This document shows positions 6,951-8,380 of a stretch of DNA of 8,380 bases, piece by piece. The stretch lies in contig JAYVFU010000228.1 of NCBI GenBank assembly GCA_043772865.1, positions 1 to 8,380 on the forward strand, given 5' to 3'. Every line of letters starts with the position of its first letter. The stretch's first letter is position 1. The notes under the pieces were generated by a model, which searched no databases, was not told where the DNA came from, and saw only the letters and a list, made by a program, of their open reading frames with translations. Made by a program: the position numbers and the translations under genes. Origin of the DNA: JACMMS01 sp043772865. GTDB taxonomy: Bacteria; Pseudomonadota; Gammaproteobacteria; Burkholderiales; Methylophilaceae.

Positions 6951-7223
6951 GTGAATAAATCTGAGTTAATTGATGAAATTGCAAGCACAGCAGGAATTTC
7001 AAAAGCAGCAGCAGCACGCTCTTTAGATGCAACGACAGCAGCAATCACTAAAGCGCTTAAAAAAGATGACTTGGTAACTTTAATTGGTTTTGGTTCATTT
7101 TATGTTGGTAAGCGTGCGGCTAGAAATGGTCGTAATCCTCGAACTGGTGCTACGATTAACATTAAAGCAGCTAATTCTCCCAAATTTAGGGCTGGTAAAG
7201 CGCTTAAAGATGCTGTAAACTAG
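6951..7223 (+). CDS. hupB: DNA-binding protein HU, beta-type
   Basis: HU is a small dimeric nucleoid protein that bends DNA and helps replication, repair and transcription regulation. The 90 residues are full length. The N-terminal helical dimerisation part (M-N-K-S-E-L-I-D, then S17-K-A-A-A) leads to the family signature G46-F-G-S-F and the flexible DNA-embracing arm with R61-N-P-R-T-G66, including the proline that intercalates. The C-terminal A81-G-K-A-L-K-D-A-V-N90 is the same as I recall for E. coli HU-beta. The start is GTG, fixed by a strong ribosome-binding site AAGAGGGGA (6936-6944) 6 nt upstream and by the family's usual MNK start; no ATG competes. It lies after lon, as in many proteobacteria, but has its own strong promoter, fitting the high abundance of HU. 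Confidence 0.97.
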   Translation: MNKSELIDEIASTAGISKAAAARSLDATTAAITKALKKDDLVTLIGFGSFYVGKRAARNGRNPRTGATINIKAANSPKFRAGKALKDAVN

Positions 7224-7228
7224 TGTTC

Positions 7229-7256
7229 TTTCTTGATTAGGTAATTAATTAAGAAA
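7229..7256 (+). terminator. AT-rich hairpin after hupB, weak terminator candidate
   Basis: TTTCTTGATTA (7229-7239) pairs with TAATTAAGAAA (7246-7256) over 11 positions with one G·T pair and a 6-nt loop, starting 6 nt after the hupB stop. It has almost no G/C pairs and no T-run after it on the + strand, so it may stabilise the 3' end of the mRNA rather than terminate. Confidence 0.35.
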
Positions 7257-7311
7257 AAGCAGTAGGTTGTTGATTTAATTGGTAGCTTATAAATTTAAGG
7301 TGTAGTTTTGT

Positions 7312-7319
7312 GATAAAAT
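7312..7319 (+). promoter_or_regulatory. Probable extended -10 promoter of tRNA-Val
   Basis: TAAAAT (7314-7319) sits 13 nt before the tRNA. The bases before it, TGTGA (7309-7313), resemble an extended -10 element. No good -35 is seen at 16-18 nt (the region is A/T only). Distance to the mature tRNA end suits a short tRNA leader. Confidence 0.4.
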
Positions 7320-7332
7320 ACCTTCGATTATT

Positions 7333-7408
7333 GGGTGCTTAGCTCAGCTGGTAGAGCGTCGCCCTTACAAGGCGAATGTCAGCGGTTCGACCCCGTTAGC
7401 ACCCACCA
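7333..7408 (+). tRNA. tRNA-Val, anticodon UAC
   Basis: A full 76-nt cloverleaf is present. Acceptor GGGTGCT (7333-7339) pairs with AGCACCC (7398-7404). The D stem is GCTC/GAGC (7342-7345, 7354-7357), the anticodon stem TCGCC/GGCGA, and the loop CTTACAA with anticodon TAC at 7366-7368, which reads GTA valine codons. The T arm has TTCGACC. Discriminator A7405 is followed by an encoded CCA (7406-7408). It is followed by its own terminator. Confidence 0.97.
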
Positions 7409-7450
7409 TTAATTTAGCAAAAAGTAGTCACCTCAATCACTGGTAATTGA

Positions 7451-7484
7451 AGAGTGCTAGATAGCTATAGCACTCTTTGTTTTT
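7451..7484 (+). terminator. Intrinsic terminator after tRNA-Val
   Basis: AGAGTGCTA (7451-7459) and TAGCACTCT (7468-7476) form a perfect 9-bp stem with an 8-nt loop, extendable by A7450/T7477. It is followed by T-rich sequence (7477-7484) interrupted by one G. It lies between the two tRNA genes and implies that they are at least partly separate transcription units. Confidence 0.8.
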
Positions 7485-7491
7485 GATGTTG

Positions 7492-7548
7492 TCACTTTTA
7501 AATACTTGAGCTACACAACTTAGTTATTAGTGGTTAATTTAAAAGTGA
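7492..7548. repeat. Perfect 12-bp inverted repeat upstream of tRNA-Asp
   Basis: TCACTTTTAAAT (7492-7503) and ATTTAAAAGTGA (7537-7548) are perfect inverted copies separated by 33 nt, ending 14 nt before the tRNA. No T-run follows, so it is not an intrinsic terminator. The arms do not belong to any feature recognised here, and no flanking target duplication is clear. It covers the place where the tRNA-Asp promoter should be. Confidence 0.6.
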
Positions 7549-7562
7549 TGGTGCAAAGTTTA

Positions 7563-7639
7563 GGAGTGGTAGTTCAGTTGGTTAGAATACCTGCCTGTCA
7601 CGCAGGGGGTCGCGGGTTCGAGTCCCGTCCACTCCGCCA
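7563..7639 (+). tRNA. tRNA-Asp, anticodon GUC
   Basis: A 77-nt cloverleaf is complete. Acceptor GGAGTGG (7563-7569) pairs with CCACTCC (7629-7635). The D stem is GTTC/GAAT (one G·T), the anticodon stem CCTGC/GCAGG, and the loop CTGTCAC with anticodon GTC at 7597-7599. The T arm is GCGGG-TTCGAGT-CCCGT. Discriminator G7636, usual for tRNA-Asp, is followed by an encoded CCA (7637-7639). No clear promoter hexamers were found between the upstream terminator and this gene. Confidence 0.97.
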
Positions 7640-7647
7640 AATAAGAT

Positions 7648-7683
7648 AGCGAGACTCTAAATTGTTTAGGGTCTCGCTTTTTT
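7648..7683 (+). terminator. Strong intrinsic terminator after tRNA-Asp
   Basis: AGCGAGACTCTAAA (7648-7661) pairs with TTTAGGGTCTCGCT (7665-7678) over 14 positions with one T·G pair and a 3-nt loop. The T-run spans 7678-7683. It begins 9 nt after the tRNA end and is the strongest terminator in the window, separating the tRNAs from the gene that follows. Confidence 0.92.
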
Positions 7684-7922
7684 ATGCCTAAATTTTATTT
7701 AAACTAATTTCAGCACACATAGTTCTAGTATCTAATTAGATTAGCTCATCCAGCTATGAACCTTGATGCATGGCACTCGGTCTAGTGTTTGTGTTATATT
7801 ATGTGGTTGATTTATCGTATAAAATAAATTAATTTGATTTCCGTATATACAATAACTTGCTGAAATAAAGCACTTCCCTTTCCATTTAAATGAAGCATAA
7901 CGCATTCTGAAAGTTATCCAAT
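7684..7922. other. Spacer between tRNA-Asp terminator and the ppiD-like gene
   Basis: This 239-nt AT-rich stretch must hold the promoter of the downstream gene, because a strong terminator precedes it. Several AT-rich -10-like hexamers occur (for example TATAAA at 7819-7824 and TACAAT at 7848-7853), none paired with a convincing -35 at the right distance. No small gene with a ribosome-binding site, and no RNA structure I can name, was found. Confidence 0.5.
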
Positions 7923-8380
7923 ATGTTAGACGCAATTCGTAAAGTAGCAACTGGTTGGTTGGGCAAAGTACTATTAGCTGCCATTACTATTCCATTTGCA
8001 TTATTTGGTATTGATACTTATTTGAACCAATCTGGAAGCAATGTTCCAGTTGCAAAAGTGAATGGCGATAAAATTTCGATACAAGAATATGGCAAAGCGA
8101 TTGAAAATGTACGTAATCGATTACAAAGTGAAGGTCAAAAAGTCGATCCAGCTTTGCTTGAAAGTCAAGAGCTTAAAGACTCTGTGTTGGATGGCTTAAT
8201 TACTAAGCGATTAGTCAATTCAGAAATTCAAAAAGCTAATTTTAAAGTGAGTGACGAGACTGTAAGCCAATATATTATCGGTATGCCAGACTTTCAAGAT
8301 GGTGGAAAGTTTTCACAAGATTTATATGATAAAACTTTGGCACAAAATCATTTGACTCCCTCAAAATTTGAGGCAGGTAT
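7923..8380 (+). CDS. ppiD: PpiD-like peptidyl-prolyl isomerase / SurA N-terminal-domain chaperone, 3' end outside the window
   Basis: The first 152 residues of a membrane-anchored periplasmic folding factor are visible; the frame stays open to the window end. A short basic N-terminus (M-L-D-A-I-R-K) is followed by one hydrophobic segment (about 13-31), an uncleaved inner-membrane anchor as in E. coli PpiD. From about residue 42 the SurA-N-like chaperone domain begins: V-A-K-V-N-G-D-K-I-S, then helices with the L-I-T-K-R-L-V motif (95-101) and a T-P-S-K-F-E segment near the cut. The parvulin domain expected further on is beyond the window. The ribosome-binding site is weak (GAAAG 7909-7913), but the ATG fits the family's N-terminus. 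A ppiD-type gene downstream of lon and hupB is also the E. coli order (lon-hupB-ppiD), which supports the call; here two tRNAs intervene. Confidence 0.9.
   Translation, partial: MLDAIRKVATGWLGKVLLAAITIPFALFGIDTYLNQSGSNVPVAKVNGDKISIQEYGKAIENVRNRLQSEGQKVDPALLESQELKDSVLDGLITKRLVNSEIQKANFKVSDETVSQYIIGMPDFQDGGKFSQDLYDKTLAQNHLTPSKFEAG

Noticed and set aside
7451..7476. Arms GAGTGCTA / TAGCACTC resemble the half-sites of CIRCE, the HrcA heat-shock operator.
   Set aside because: CIRCE has TTAGCACTC first and GAGTGCTAA second around 9 nt. Here the order is swapped, the spacing is 8, the site follows a tRNA and is followed by T's, so it is a terminator stem and the resemblance is chance.
7741..7950. 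69-codon minus-strand open frame overlapping the start of the ppiD-like gene.
   Set aside because: No recognisable domain, composition typical of random AT-rich sequence, and it overlaps the well-supported + strand gene start.
1..8380. CRISPR array, retron, toxin-antitoxin pair or defence system.
   Set aside because: No regularly spaced repeats, reverse transcriptase or small overlapping gene pair with such features was found; apart from the HNH gene the window is a standard housekeeping cluster.

Overview
The window carries the conserved protein quality-control cluster tig–clpP–clpX–lon–hupB, followed by two tRNA genes (Val-UAC, Asp-GUC) and the 5' part of a ppiD-like periplasmic folding factor. 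All of these are on the + strand. Its left end holds a minus-strand HNH endonuclease gene with an AP2-type DNA-binding domain. The gene order, protein similarity to proteobacterial homologues and AT-rich coding style suggest a betaproteobacterium, most likely of the Methylophilaceae/Methylotenera type. That taxonomic call is inference from memory of gene order, not from a search.

Layout. 1-521: AT-rich HNH/AP2 endonuclease gene, divergent from the rest and probably the edge of an accessory patch that continues to the left. 522-805: divergent intergenic region with a perfect 8-bp-arm dyad, a 14-bp imperfect direct repeat and AT-rich promoter-like sequence. 806-2796: tig and clpP, 5 nt apart and probably one transcript. 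2923-4224: clpX. 4373-6823: lon, preceded by a good candidate sigma-32 (heat-shock) promoter. 6865-7223: hupB, with a strong sigma-70 promoter whose predicted start point falls inside a terminator-like hairpin that should end lon transcription. 7333-7639: tRNA-Val and tRNA-Asp, each followed by an intrinsic terminator. 7923-8380: ppiD-like gene, cut by the window end.

How the genes work together. Trigger factor (tig) receives nascent chains at the ribosome. ClpX unfolds tagged or damaged proteins and feeds them into the ClpP chamber, and Lon degrades misfolded proteins on its own. HU (hupB) is a nucleoid protein whose gene commonly sits next to lon. PpiD would assist outer-membrane or periplasmic protein folding at the inner membrane. 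The core genes look intact, with catalytic residues in place.

I found no unmistakable novel system. The points most worth following are the nested terminator/promoter between lon and hupB, the heat-shock-type promoter before lon, the HNH gene with its flanking dyad, and the 12-bp inverted repeat just upstream of tRNA-Asp.
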